64,000 nt of DNA from Lentinus brumalis. Lineage: Eukaryota; Basidiomycota; Agaricomycetes; Polyporales; Polyporaceae. The stretch is from positions 744,001 through 808,000 of the forward strand of contig MARA01000010.1 in NCBI GenBank assembly GCA_001792895.1, written 5' to 3'. Positions 34,146-45,593 of the stretch are shown in pieces. The translations under genes were made by a program, and so were the position numbers. A model generated the notes under the pieces. The model made no database searches, was not told the DNA's origin, and saw only the letters and a list, made by a program, of their open reading frames with translations. The first letter of the stretch is position 1; the number at the start of each line of letters is the position of its first letter.

Positions 34146-37100
34146 TCATGATGCAGTCTGACTCCGGATGTACGCCAGCACCTCCCAGCCGTGCTGATCC
34201 CATGGCGAGAGCATGACGCCCTTCTGTGCGAGCTTGAGGGCCTCCGCGGCTTCCTCGCCCGTCCCGCTCTCCAAGCAGAGTGCTACCGAGTGCAAAGCGA
34301 GGGATCTACGCAGCTGTGCGAAGTCGCTGTGCGTCTGCGCAGAGCCTCCGAGGATTGCGAGCGCCGCAGAGCTCTCGCCGCTCTGAAGCGTCAGAGATGC
34401 AAGCTTGCGGCGGACGTCGATCCTCTCTGGTTCAGCATGCACGGCCTTCTCGGCGACAGCTACAGCTTGCTGTGCGTCACCCTGCGACAAGCGTGGCTGT
34501 CAGCTAGCGGAACCGAAGAGATAGGTAGGTTGAAACGGCACGAACCTGGCCGAGGTGATGCTGCACGAGCAAGTACGTGACGTCGCGCTCTGGATCTCGC
34601 TCGTGGCGTTGGTCGATGGGCAGGGACAGGAGCTCAGACAGTGCTGCGTCGACGAGGTTGTCGTCGTCGGTCAGGATGCCCATGCCTGCCAGAGTGTTGA
34701 TGGCCATCAGGTTCTCCGGGTCGTACTCGATACTGCGAACCATCATGAGTGATGCCGTACTCGTCGTCTCGTTGCTGGATGCGAAAGCACTGACCTCTGC
34801 AGGAGCTGCGCCTTTGCAGACTCCTTGGCTTCCTCCGTCCCGATTGCCCACAGCGTCTGCGCGAGTAGAACAACGACGTGTCCCCTGATGCTTGCGTTCT
34901 CCCCCGCCGTCGCCATCGCAGCCTCGAACTGCGCTAATGCTTCTTGCAGGTTCCCAAGCTTGAAGTTAGCCAGTCCCGAGCCGAACTGACACTGCGCGAG
35001 GAGCGCCTGTGTATCGGCTTGGACGCCTCCTTCCTCTGGCTCTTCAGGCAGCAGGCTCGTCGCAACTTGGTACGACTCGAGCGCGCCCTCGTAATCGGCG
35101 GTGGCCAGACGCAGGCGAGCGACGTTCGTGTGAGCGGTGGTGAACTGTCGCTCGGTGGCTGGATCCTCCGTCTCTTCGTACGCTGATTCGAGGACGGCAA
35201 TGGCGCGCGTGAGCATCTCGATGCCTAGCTCGACATGCCCGACACGCTCGCAGACGAGGCCGAAGAGATGGAGGGCTGTCGCATCCCGTGGACGCTGCTT
35301 GCAGTACCGGTCGAGGACGAAGAAGGCTGGGAGAAGGGCTTCCGAGGAAGCCAAGCGGGATTTGGTCGACGCGTTCACCTTGTTGAAGAGGCGCGTAGCA
35401 TATTCCAAGTCTGCCTCTGGTACGGCCGCTGTCAAGCCGGTCGCGTGCTCAAACAGCGCGCTGGCATCCTTGTGGTGTTGATTCGTGGTCGCGACGAGAC
35501 CCTGTCCGACCCAAGCCAAGGCATAGTCCGGGTCGAGTGTCTGCGCCTTGTAGAACGCTTCGTTGGCGAGCTCGACGTCTTCGTGTTGGAGATAGAACAT
35601 TCCGAGACTTGTCCATGCACCGGCACTCTGTTTGAACATGAGTCAACTAAGGCGGTCGCGGTGCAGCAGGGAACCCATTTCTCACCTTCCCGTCGAGCTC
35701 GATCGCTCTGATGTACGAGTGCTGGCAAAGAGGCGGCTGGGACAAAAAAGTCGCGTTTCCAAGTGCGAGCCAGAAAGCGTCGTTTGATGGCTCGAGACGG
35801 AGTGCGTGCTTAAACTGTGCGATGGCTTCTTGTTCCGCCCGCTCCCGCCGTGCGCTATCCAATGTGCGTCGGGCGAATGTGGACAAAGCGATGCCGACGT
35901 CGTAATGCGCAGCGCCACTTGCAGCATCGTTGAGCCCTCCGAGGGACAGCTTATAATCGTACGCAGCGAGCGCAACTTGGAGCACGAACGCAGGAAGACT
36001 GGTAGACTCGTCTAATGCGAGTGGATAGGTGAGGATGTTTGTGAGGCCCTTGCCGGGATGCTCTGTTGCGAGGGGGACGATGGTGGAAACAACCTCTCGC
36101 AGCGCGTCTTCGTCGGTGAAGGTAGCAAAAGACGAGAGCTGCAGCAAGGCATCGCCAATTGTCTTCCACGAGACTCGGCGGAACCCAGGACTTGCAGCGA
36201 CGAGTTCTAATGTGACCCGAATAGCGGAGGTGAAAGACGTCTCCGCTCTGGCGATGAAGCCAGTCGAGAGCTCCAAGCGTCCCAAGTCCAAGAAGCTCAG
36301 GCCGAGTGAGTGCAGCACGCCGAGCTCTTGAGGCCGGTGTTCGATAATTTGCTCGAAGGCTTTGATCGCTTCCTCGTACAGCCCCATCTGACGCTGCACC
36401 TCCCCGATGAAGTACGAAGCAGCCCAATCATTTGGTTCCAGCTCATGGGCGCGCTCCAGTGCTTTGATAGCGGCGGCAAAACGTCCTGCTTTGCTGTAGG
36501 CCTCGCCCAGGCGAAGCCACGACATATGGTCGTCAACGTCTGTCCTGAGCGCAATCTGGTATGCCTCAATAGCCGGAGGGTAGTTGCGGCGGAACTGATG
36601 CGTTCTTATAAGCGGCGCAATGGTATGGGATTGCGAAGGACTTACCATCTCAACAGCACCGACAGCCTTCCATGCCCAAGCGTTGATGGGCAGGTATCTC
36701 CGCGACGCCTTTGCCTCCGGTCCATCTTCCAGGCCGCCTTCTCCCTCGATAGTGCGGCGCGCGACAACTTCGACGAGGTCCCACTCGCCTTCCTCCGCGA
36801 ACCCTTCCGCCAATCTGCGCGCCGCTTCGGCTTCTCTTGGATCAAGTTCGAACGCTTTCTGGAAGCATTTCGATGCTCGGTTGGGGTCTGGTGGAGAGAG
36901 ATACTCGGAATAGTAGATACCCAACGAGGTAAAAGCAGGCGCGAAGGTGGGAGACCGCTTGAGTGCTGTGACGAAGTGCTTGTACGCTTCGTCACGGTAT
37001 GCATCTAGAGCGACGTAAAGAAGTTGAGTCTATGAGGCATGTGGGTTAGCATAGAGGAGAATAATCACCGCCCATGTCCCAGTAACACCGGCCAAGACGC

Positions 37101-39202
37101 CACCAGGCGCGAGCTTTGTCATCGTCTCTGCCTTCAAACCCGTCAAGGGTGACGATCACCTCACGCAGTTCATCGGCCGCGGCTTGCAGTTCCCCACACA
37201 TAGCTGTACACCAAGCATGCTCTTCCTTCGCCCGCAACCCATGCTCGACGCCGTCGACGTCCAGCTTGGCCACCTTTTCGAAGATTGACGAGGCCTCCGT
37301 CCATTTTTTCGCGTGTTGAAGGATGAAGCCTCTGCCCATAAGAGCGGAAGCGTTTGTCGGATCTTCTGCAAGTACTTCGTCGATGAACCTTAGCGCACGA
37401 GAGTGGTGTTTTGGTGGGAAGTGGTGTACCAAAGACGTCCCTAGTATGACTTTGAACGCCTTCTTGGTCCTGTGCGACGGTCAGCGATCGCTAAATCGAA
37501 GACCGATCAAACGAACTTGTTGATGGATCTGCCCCAGTCTTGTTCAACACGGCGTACGAGCTCGAGGCCACTCTCCGATGTCTTGATCGCGTTCTGGTAG
37601 TCCGCCTCCTGTTCGTACAGCTCAGCAATGATCCGGTGTGCCAATATGGAGTCTTCGAGGCTTGAGAATGCGTCCTGAAATTATATGGTCAGGAAACGCA
37701 TCAGAGAATATCTTTCGACTGACCATCATAGTGTCAACGTAGTCAAGCTCCTCATCGGCATCTTCCGGGGTAGGCTCCTCATTCTCTTCCTCGTCTGTCA
37801 ACGGCACGCCGATGTATCCAAAATAGGCCCGTAACAGTTGAGTCAAGGAAGAATCAGGGAAGAGTGCTATGAAGCTTCGCAGCAGGTCGAAGTCATAGTC
37901 CTCTGCGACACATTCAGATAAACCATCATGAAATGCTCGATAGGAGGGTTACCTATACGCTCCGCATCCTTGCTCTCAGTCAGGAGCGTCCAAGCAAGCT
38001 CATCCGGGATTTTGAGCAGGACGATGCCGTTGATGAGTTCCTCGACTTCAGCAGCGAGACGAGCCTTCTTATCTTGATTCTTGCTGTCCGCCGGTATCGA
38101 AAACAGGTGAGTCTGCTTCATGCGAAGTAGCTTGGACTCCGTCTCGCGGCGCAAGTCATCAGATGTGTTGGGGTGATTGAGTATTTCGTTGTATAGGCGC
38201 GGTAGCTGTTGCAATGAATTACCGGACCACCACCGACGTAATGGAGGAAAGGCAGACCTTTGATTTAGATAGGATCTCCAGTGCGACTTGCTTTCGTGTC
38301 TCTTCCGGGGAAAGCGCTCCGAGCCGCTGTCTCCGCTTCGCGACCTCGGCATCCCGATGGCTCTCTCCTCTTGCTCGTGTATCGACACCAACTCCTTTAG
38401 TATTGGGAGCGAATCTTGTATCGCCGACTGGGCTAGGAAGGTGGTCGAAGATGTAGGGTTCGTGGGGTCCGGCGCTGGGAGTGTTGACAGAACGGGATAG
38501 AAGGGTGAATCTGGGAGCAACAGCGACAGAGCTTCTGCAAGCTAGGCGATGTCAGTCTCATTGCGCCTAGCCGCGAAAACCCATGATCTCACCTCAAGGC
38601 GTGTGCTCTGCAGTCGTTCAGTGTCACGCCTCAGCTCTATGATCTTCTGAATTGCCTCCGCACATTTGACGGCGTCGTTCCTGGGACGCCGTGAACACCC
38701 GCCGATGTCCCACAATGGACCACTCACGATTTTGCGTGAAGCTCGGCCAATTTGTGCAAGGTTCTCAAGACTCCCACCCAGTTTCCGCTCTCTTCGTAGA
38801 GCTTCAAGATACCCTGCAGCGGAATTCAAGAACGCGTACCGGCTGCAGAGGCATATTTACGTACCTGCCATGCTAATGTTTGGTTTGGATCCGCCTCTAT
38901 CGCCTTGCGATATGCCTACAATGATCTATCACTAATAGCTCTCTGGTGCATCTCGAAGTAGCAGTTACTTGCTCGCTCTCGTTATATTGCTTGAGGTTGA
39001 AGTACGCGAGGCCGAGGAAGAGATTACTGTGCCAGTCACGTCCACAAAAACGCGCGACAGAAGGAATAGATATCACATACGCGTGGTAGTTGTCCGGTTC
39101 GTATTCAAGCACACCAAGGGCCAGTTCGCGAGCCTTCTCATAGTCCTTCTTGCCGATGGCATCGCGGGCCGCTTTGACCTTCGTCTTCACAAAAGCAGAC
39201 AT
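34146..39202 (-). CDS. SKI3: Superkiller protein 3 (Ski3/TTC37), TPR protein
   Basis: A long multi-exon gene starts at the ATG at 39202 (MSAFVKTKVKAARDAIGKKD) and ends LAYIRSQTAS at 34146. The product is estimated at ~1400-1500 residues. Tetratricopeptide repeats run throughout, for example DYEKARELALGVLEYEPDN with LGLAYFNLKQYNESEQ, then MGIYYSEYLSPPDPNRASKC and FQKAFELDPREAEAARRLAE, HMSWLRLGEAYSKAGRFA and SYFIGEVQRQMGLYEEAI. The order and the 'YYSEYLSPPDP' landmark fit Ski3. Ski3 is the scaffold of the cytosolic Ski complex with the helicase Ski2 and the WD protein Ski8, which feeds mRNA to the exosome for 3'-5' decay. It converges with the LETM1 gene, only 262 bp apart. No breaks were seen, although not every small intron was defined. 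Confidence 0.88.
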
Positions 39203-39772
39203 CACTTAGCACGCGCTGTACACGCGTGGGACCTTCGACAGTCTGTGTAGGTGCTGATAGAGGTAACAGAGCCGAGATGAGGGAGGAGGACAAGCCGGCA
39301 AGATGCGCGTCTGTTGGGCCTCCGGGAAAGTCGGAGTCAAGCGGCAGCGACACAACCTCATAAGGCTGGCAAAGCGGGGGTAAGTAATTGATCCCAAGCT
39401 AGGAAAAGCACTCTGAATCACAGTGCTATAGTATGCGTTTCCCTTACAAGTGCGTGCAATGAGTCCTGGAAAGGCGCGACCGATCGCACAAGTACGCTTA
39501 CATTTCGAATCGTCCAAAGGAGAGTTCAGCTACAAGGCGGTCTATGGATGTGGGTCTACGGTCATTGCCAAGTCGTGCAACGATGCACTCCCACTATCGT
39601 TCAACACGGCTGGGGGACCGACCGTGGTTCTGCATGTAGAGTCCTTCGCCGGCTGTGCTCACTGGTAGTGCGCAGCCTTGGCTGCTATCCATCTTGCCGC
39701 TTTCCCTATGTATGCCAGTGATATTGAGCCACTACAACGCGAGCAGCTTGGAGAAACGGTGCGTACCATGAT
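39203..39772. other. Intergenic between Ski3 and F-box genes
   Basis: Upstream region of the Ski3 gene and downstream region of the F-box gene. No exon is supported. A plus-strand frame at 39450-39668 shows no motif. Confidence 0.4.
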
Positions 39773-40642
39773 CTACCACTCGTTCTCGCTCCAGATGCAT
39801 TTCAAGTCCTTGGCCACTTGTTTGCTGATGTCCTCCCACTCCTTCCCTTTGGGCGCGTCGGGCATTCGCTCCATCGTCGTGATGACAAATCTGTGGCCAG
39901 CCCACTTGCCACGGGCGATGTTCTCTTTGTAGCCGTAGAAGTCACTGCCGACATAGGCGTCGCTCGACCAACAAATCTTGTACATGATGGCATGCCCGAG
40001 ATCAGGAGAGCACTTGGGAAGGAACGGCGCAGGAGCGTCCGGTTTCCCAGAAAGCCCCGCGACAGCCTTCGCGCGCACGTATTTCCCCAGCGACAGGTTG
40101 CAAACCACCCAGTCGTCGCGGGCCGGATAGTGCACGTCGTACAGCTCGAGGAAGCGCTCGTAATCGGGCTTGGAGAACGGTTCGAGAAAGTCTTGCAGCT
40201 TCTTGTCCAGCCCGATACTCACTCCCCAGATGTCGCGGTAGAGGCACGCGGTTCCGAGGAAGAGCGGGGTGTGCTTCTTCAGCAGGTGGCCCATGCCTCC
40301 CCAGCCATGAGAGTCGGGATCCCACTTCAATTTCCGTTTCTTCTCCTCCGTCAGGAGTCCTTCCGGAAGATCGTCGGCGTCCGTGTAGTCACCGATGCAT
40401 ATAAGACGCCCGCCGGCCCATGGTGCAGCGAGCTGCTTCTTGAGTTCTTCGATCTGGTCGCGCGAGACGGAGAGAAGTCGCTTGCAAGTGAGGGCAAGAC
40501 ACACTCTGTCTCGTATGCTTGGGACGAGCTCTACGATCTTGATGAGCACCTCGTTCGGAACACGGAGAAGGCCTTGATCATTGTCTCTGGGAGTAATTGC
40601 GGTGAAGCCCTCCAGCCATCTATCGACCTTGTCGCTGTCCAT
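39773..40642 (-). CDS. F-box protein
   Basis: A single uninterrupted frame of 289 residues from the ATG at 40642. Residues ~25-60 form an F-box: LLRVPNEVLIKIVELVPSI, then DRVCLALTCKRLLSVSRDQI, with the usual Pro-Leu-Thr-Cys-Lys pattern. The remainder is a mixed domain with many Trp and Tyr, e.g. DPDSHGWGGMGHLLKKHTP, DDWVVCNLSLGKYVRAKA and GHRFVITTMERMPDAPKG. It has no evident leucine-rich or WD repeats and resembles intron-poor F-box proteins common in Agaricomycetes. F-box proteins bring substrates to SCF ubiquitin ligases through Skp1. The substrate is unknown. The lack of introns contrasts with its neighbours. Confidence 0.8.
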   Translation of the reverse strand: MDSDKVDRWLEGFTAITPRDNDQGLLRVPNEVLIKIVELVPSIRDRVCLALTCKRLLSVSRDQIEELKKQLAAPWAGGRLICIGDYTDADDLPEGLLTEEKKRKLKWDPDSHGWGGMGHLLKKHTPLFLGTACLYRDIWGVSIGLDKKLQDFLEPFSKPDYERFLELYDVHYPARDDWVVCNLSLGKYVRAKAVAGLSGKPDAPAPFLPKCSPDLGHAIMYKICWSSDAYVGSDFYGYKENIARGKWAGHRFVITTMERMPDAPKGKEWEDISKQVAKDLKCIWSENEW

Positions 40643-41614
40643 AACGTTGAATTATGCTGCCTCGCCGTAGCGTAGCCCGTACGACCACGCACCTTGGGTA
40701 CGGTACAGTCAAGCTCCGGACAAGGAAAGGTTGCTCGCAGAAGAAGAACTCGAGCCACTTGGCGCCGCCGTTCCTTCGCCCCGCTTGTCCCAGCGAGATG
40801 TTGAGGCTGCAACGGAACACATAGCTCAACCACCATGTCACTCGCTAGGCCAACCACAAGGGTACTCACAATTCCCAGTATTGCCCCATGTAGCGGTGTT
40901 GATGAGGCTGCAAACAATAAGCTCTGTGTACGAAGTGGTGGTGGTGGTGGAAGATCTATAGGGGTTGGCTGGTTGTGCCCTCGCGAATTCCAACCTAGCC
41001 GCATTCAGAGCACAAAACAAGAAGAGCTCGTCGACTCACCTCGAGTCACGCTCGCCAAATGCGTCCGCATGGGAAGATAACGCATACGCGAGAGGCAGGC
41101 GACGCGGCGTTAGTTCTCGAAACCCCGTATTCCATCATGTCAAACCAAGGAATAAGTCCGGAGCACCGCCGGGCAGCTACTGTATACAGTGCAAGGTAGG
41201 AAATTTCTATGAATTGGGACGACTAGCTATATGGGCAAAATAGTGCAGCAGAGACAGTCCCTATATGAGGACGCTTGAAGAGAGCGAGAGATTCATCGTG
41301 CTATGCTATTGACGTGTGGCGTAACAAACCTGGGGTACTAAATGGCGGGAATGATGTGTTAGGTGAGTGGCAGGTAATGGTCGGAAGGAGGGGAGGGGAG
41401 GCGCAAGGGAAAACGAAGGGCGAAGGCGCAAGGCTAGTGCTACGTACGGTGAACAGCACGCGATGGTCATTACGAAAGGGGTTATAGTTCCGATTGGTGA
41501 GGGTAGGGCGTGTGATGAGTATGTGGCGGGTATAGAACTAGTAAGACAGCGACGAGAAGCGGTGCAAGCGAAGGATGGTCCATGTCCAAGATGCAAATGC
41601 AACAAGTATGACAA
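40643..41614. other. Intergenic downstream of chitin synthase
   Basis: Promoter side of the F-box gene and 3' side of the chitin synthase gene. It includes a short GTG run at 40935-40950. No exon is supported. A plus-strand frame over 41275-41487 has no motif. Confidence 0.4.
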
Positions 41615-44600
41615 CTAGAATCTTGCACTTGGGTCCAAGGGCCCGAGCGGACCATATTCGTGCTTGCCAGATCGCCCACCGCTCCTCTTCTTCGCATGTG
41701 TCCGCCACTCATCCCCGACCGCTGAGCTCACCGCTCTGGCGTCTCCTGGTGTTGCAGGCGACATCGGTGAGAATGGCGCAGTCGTCGGCGTGAACCCAGG
41801 GGATGTCGAGCGGGACACGGGCGTGTAGCCGTTGCCCTTCTCAGCAGGTGGATATCGCGTACCGCCTCGCATGCGACCGGGGGATCGGTCATCAAAACCG
41901 ACTTCGAGCATCGCCTCTAGATCTGTCGCGGCAACCGTTTCCGCGCTCTCGAGGGCATTCGGCATGTGCACGAGTCCGAGGGGTGGCGCAGGATACTGCG
42001 TGCTGTTCTCGTTGTAGCCACCGATCTGCGCTCCCCAGTGGTCGTCGTCGGAAGATGCCACGGAAACTGTGTCCGACCCGTCGTATTGGCTGAACACCTC
42101 GCTCCGAGCGGTGAGCTCGCCGTTGGACCCGATGTAGGCGCCGTGCGTGCGCTCAAAGTCTCGTCTCCGCTTCTCTTCCCGACGGATCTTCCGTAGCCGA
42201 GAACGCTCCCAGTCCTCCCAGCGACGCATAGGGACGTTGCGCGCTCCAACAACGGCCGCGCCGTCCCCATGGGCTTCACCCTTAGCCTCGCCTTCAACTT
42301 TGCTGCAATAGAGAGTCAGGCGACGTCAGGGCACAGGTACAAGCATAGACTACTCACCGAGTCTCACCCCACGAGAAGTCGTCGAAGTGCCAAAACGCGT
42401 ATACTGGAAGAATGAAGTTCCAGACCGGCAGCGCCAACAAGTAGATAAGCATCCAGAAGATATACACGACCTTGCGCGTCGTGATAAGGATGAGGATGGC
42501 AGGTAGACCGAGGACGGCGATTAGGAGGACGAGGGGGATAGCCTCTTCAAAGTTGTGCGGAGGCGAGAGCGCCATGCCGACAATCAGCAAATATGTGAGG
42601 GAGATGGCGATGGGAAGGACGACAGTGCCGAGGAGATCCATAAAGACGATGAACTGCATACTGAAGCAGAAAGTCCCGCAAAGGTTGCGTACTAGCACGA
42701 GTTCCATCAAGTTGTGGATGGTCGAGTTGATCCATCGGCGACGCTGGGACAGGAGGACGCTGAAGGTGTCCGGAACGACGGTTCTACACTTCGCCTGCGG
42801 AAGGAACATCATCTTGCGGTTCGGGAATGTACGCAGGAGAATTGTCGTGAGGAAACGATCTTCACCGAGCAGAAGAAGGTTCTTCTCGTGCAGGGTCGTG
42901 ACCGTACATTGGCTGTACTCCTTCACGATCTCGGGCTTGATGATAAGAGGAACCCAGTCGTCGCCAGTCTGCTTACGAGCCTTGAGGCGGAACATGGAGA
43001 AACATCCCGGAAGGCAGGAAACACCACCAAATACAGACTCGAAAGCCTTGGCGTTGTGGTGGGAGATGAAGTACTCGAACACCTGGATGGCCGTGACCCA
43101 AGACTGACGTTTGTTGGCTATCCGTGTCTCACCGCATACACCCATGATCATCTGGTCATGGTGCATACAGTTGACGAGGTACTTCAGAGAGTCCGGGTAT
43201 ACTTTCGTGTCGGCGTCGACCTAGACAGATGTATTTAGCGATTTATACCCGGGATGAGAAGGACAACAGTATACGTACCATCAGGCAAACCTCGAAGTAG
43301 TCAGGAGTTACTCCCATGAGGACGTGGATTTTGCGGAATAGGTCGAAATCGAGGGGGCTCATCCGGTCGTTGTAGGTGACACGGGAAAAGAAGTTCATCA
43401 GGATGAGTTGACTGTCGCGTTTGCCTCGGTTGCCCGGCTTCTTCTCCGTGGCAGCTTCCTGCTCCGTTCCGCACTTGACGACGATGACGGTGGGGGTCCG
43501 GCGACCAGCGACGGCTGGACGAGTGTCAACAACCGCTGATGAAAAGTCGAAAGAATGGACTCACTGTAGTGCCCAGCGTACACCATAGCCCTGTTCTCTC
43601 CCTTTGTGCCGGCCCCGACAGAGGCGTAGCTCATAGGAACCGGGTTACCGAAACGAGGATCGGCTTCGAGCAGGCTGACACAGATATCGGGAGTACTCCG
43701 CTTTTCGCCAGCACCGGTGATCATGCCGTCCGCGACGATGAAGAGCAACTTCCGCTGATCCGCGTACGAAGTGGTAGAGATAGAATCGAGTGTTGTTCGC
43801 AACGAGTCCTCGCCCTCCGAGTAGCACGTCACCAAACATACTGCGAAGAGTTCCGCGCCAATTTGGGCAAGGCTCATGATGGGCGCCGCCGTCCCGCTGT
43901 CCCTGTTGACGAGCGTGGAGTTTGACGACGCGAGGGAACGAGCTGCCTTGCCCGACTTCACCAGCTTCTTCGACCCGTCGGGACCGGCCCAAGGCGCCGT
44001 TCCGTTGGGGTTGTCGATGGAAACGTTTGCGCCTTCAGGCATGACGGCGGGGCTGATCGCGGACCGGTTGAGAGTAAGGGAGTCCGGAGGTCCAGCGAGA
44101 CGGGAAGACATGAACCAGTTGAAGATGCAAGCCATAACGAAGCGGACGAGCACCAGGCTCATGACGACGATTAGGCCGGCGTACAACACCAGCTGGGAGA
44201 CCACGCAACCGGGAGTGATCTTGTCGATGTTGCCAGCATAGTACCGCTGGACAAGGCACGGCACCGCCTGGCGGAGCTCTTCGCGGTAGTAGAAGAGGCG
44301 CGTTGCGTCACGTCCGCTCCCGCCGGGCATGGTTTGCAGGACGGTTCGGATCGCCGCGTCGACGTTGTCGGAGGGGATGGCAGTGGGGTGGAGGGCCATG
44401 TACGAGTTCATATTCAGCACCGCACCGTCAATGACGAAGTAGTTCTGCAGCGCTGCCACCTCGTCCCAGTCGTAGCCCACGATGAGTGAAGTATTGACGA
44501 ACCCAATCGACTGGAGCCCTGCTGTTGTGAGCGGACCGATGGGGCACTTGTCGGCGCTCGGGCAGGGGGGCTCGGCGGCCGCACGGAAGGACAAACCCTT

Positions 44601-45185
44601 GCAAGCGGGGTACTGGCTGGCGTCACGCTGGAACAGCGTCGTGATGTCCTGCCCCGGGGACTTGAGCAGGTCGGTGAAATTGATGCCGGGAGCAGCAGGG
44701 AACTTGGTGATGTTCATCTGCCAGCCCTGCACGCCGAGGACGCCGCCTACCGAGCCTTTGGGCGAAAATCTGCTCACGAACTGGACGGTGTCTGGACACA
44801 GGACCTTCTGGAAGCCGACAGTGAGGAAGCCAACGGCACCACACATGAGGAGGATGATGAAGCAGAGCGCGATCTTCTCCCTCCATGCCTGCCGCGTCTG
44901 CTTGTCCCTGAGCCCGCCGACGGACTCGAGCAGGAAGTCGGGGGCCCAAAACGACACGATCCGAGAGAATATGCGCCATGCGTCGAGCGGCGGGCCCTCT
45001 GGAGGAGGCGGTGCGGAGCCGGTGGGGATATGGGAGGTCTGAGCATTGATGAGCGGGACCGGGGCTACGCTACGCTCCGGACGAGTGAGCGTCTTCGCAC
45101 GTCGGACAGTGGTTGCCGAGGGCTGGAGGGGTCTTGAGGTCGGGATGGGGACATCGGAGGGGTCGTACTTGACGTGAGCAGACAT
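41615..45185 (-). CDS. Class IV chitin synthase (Chs3-like)
   Basis: A multi-exon gene from the ATG at 45185 ([12 protein letters not shown]) encodes ~1100 residues. After a Pro/Thr-rich N-terminus comes a membrane segment ([20 protein letters not shown]), a long extracytosolic region, and a second one ([20 protein letters not shown]). A cytosolic catalytic domain follows: [20 protein letters not shown], then a 50-bp intron at 43515-43564 joins AGHYT to [15 protein letters not shown]. Then come VDADTKV (DxD), LGEDRFLT and [15 protein letters not shown] (QRRRW), the hallmark residues of processive chitin synthases. At least five C-terminal membrane helices follow, then a Ser/Pro-rich cytosolic tail to 41615. 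No myosin motor is present, so it is class IV rather than V. Its probable role is plasma-membrane chitin synthesis at septa and walls. It is divergent with the KAP-like phosphatase gene 408 bp away. Confidence 0.95.
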
Positions 45186-45593
45186 GCTCAGTGGAGGTGG
45201 GATCCGTGAGGGACAGGCAGCTTGAAGGACGAGGCGGTGGGAAGGAGCGTGAGGGGAGCGTCGGCAACGGCGACGACGACGACGACGGCGGCGACGAGAC
45301 GGGAGAAGGCAACGACCAGAACGCCCGCGCCGACAACTAATAATCCAGGTAGGCGGGATAAATGGTTACTTAGAACTCCGATTACCCTCATCTGATCTCC
45401 CTAAGTTCAATTTCAGTTGAACTAACCAGTGTACGTAGCCAATTGAATGGGATGAATTGATTACACCGCTTCTACAGTTCCAATCAATCAACGCGTAATT
45501 ACTAGAAAGTACATCATATGCATGTTCATAGCGGGCTCGTTGTTTCTGACCCTCACCAACCTTCCTGATTCTTCATGACCGCTCTCGCACCGT
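45186..45593. promoter_or_regulatory. Shared divergent promoter region, chitin synthase / KAP-like phosphatase
   Basis: Only 408 bp separate the two ATGs. The chitin synthase side has a GC-rich run of CGA triplets at ~45269-45297; on the other side the DNA is AT-rich (45355-45530). I cannot name bound factors. The spacing suggests a bidirectional promoter. Confidence 0.4.

Noticed and set aside
42472..43107. Plus-strand frame of 211 codons across the chitin synthase gene
   Set aside because: It is antisense to the catalytic and membrane exons, with Arg-rich composition typical of a shadow frame.
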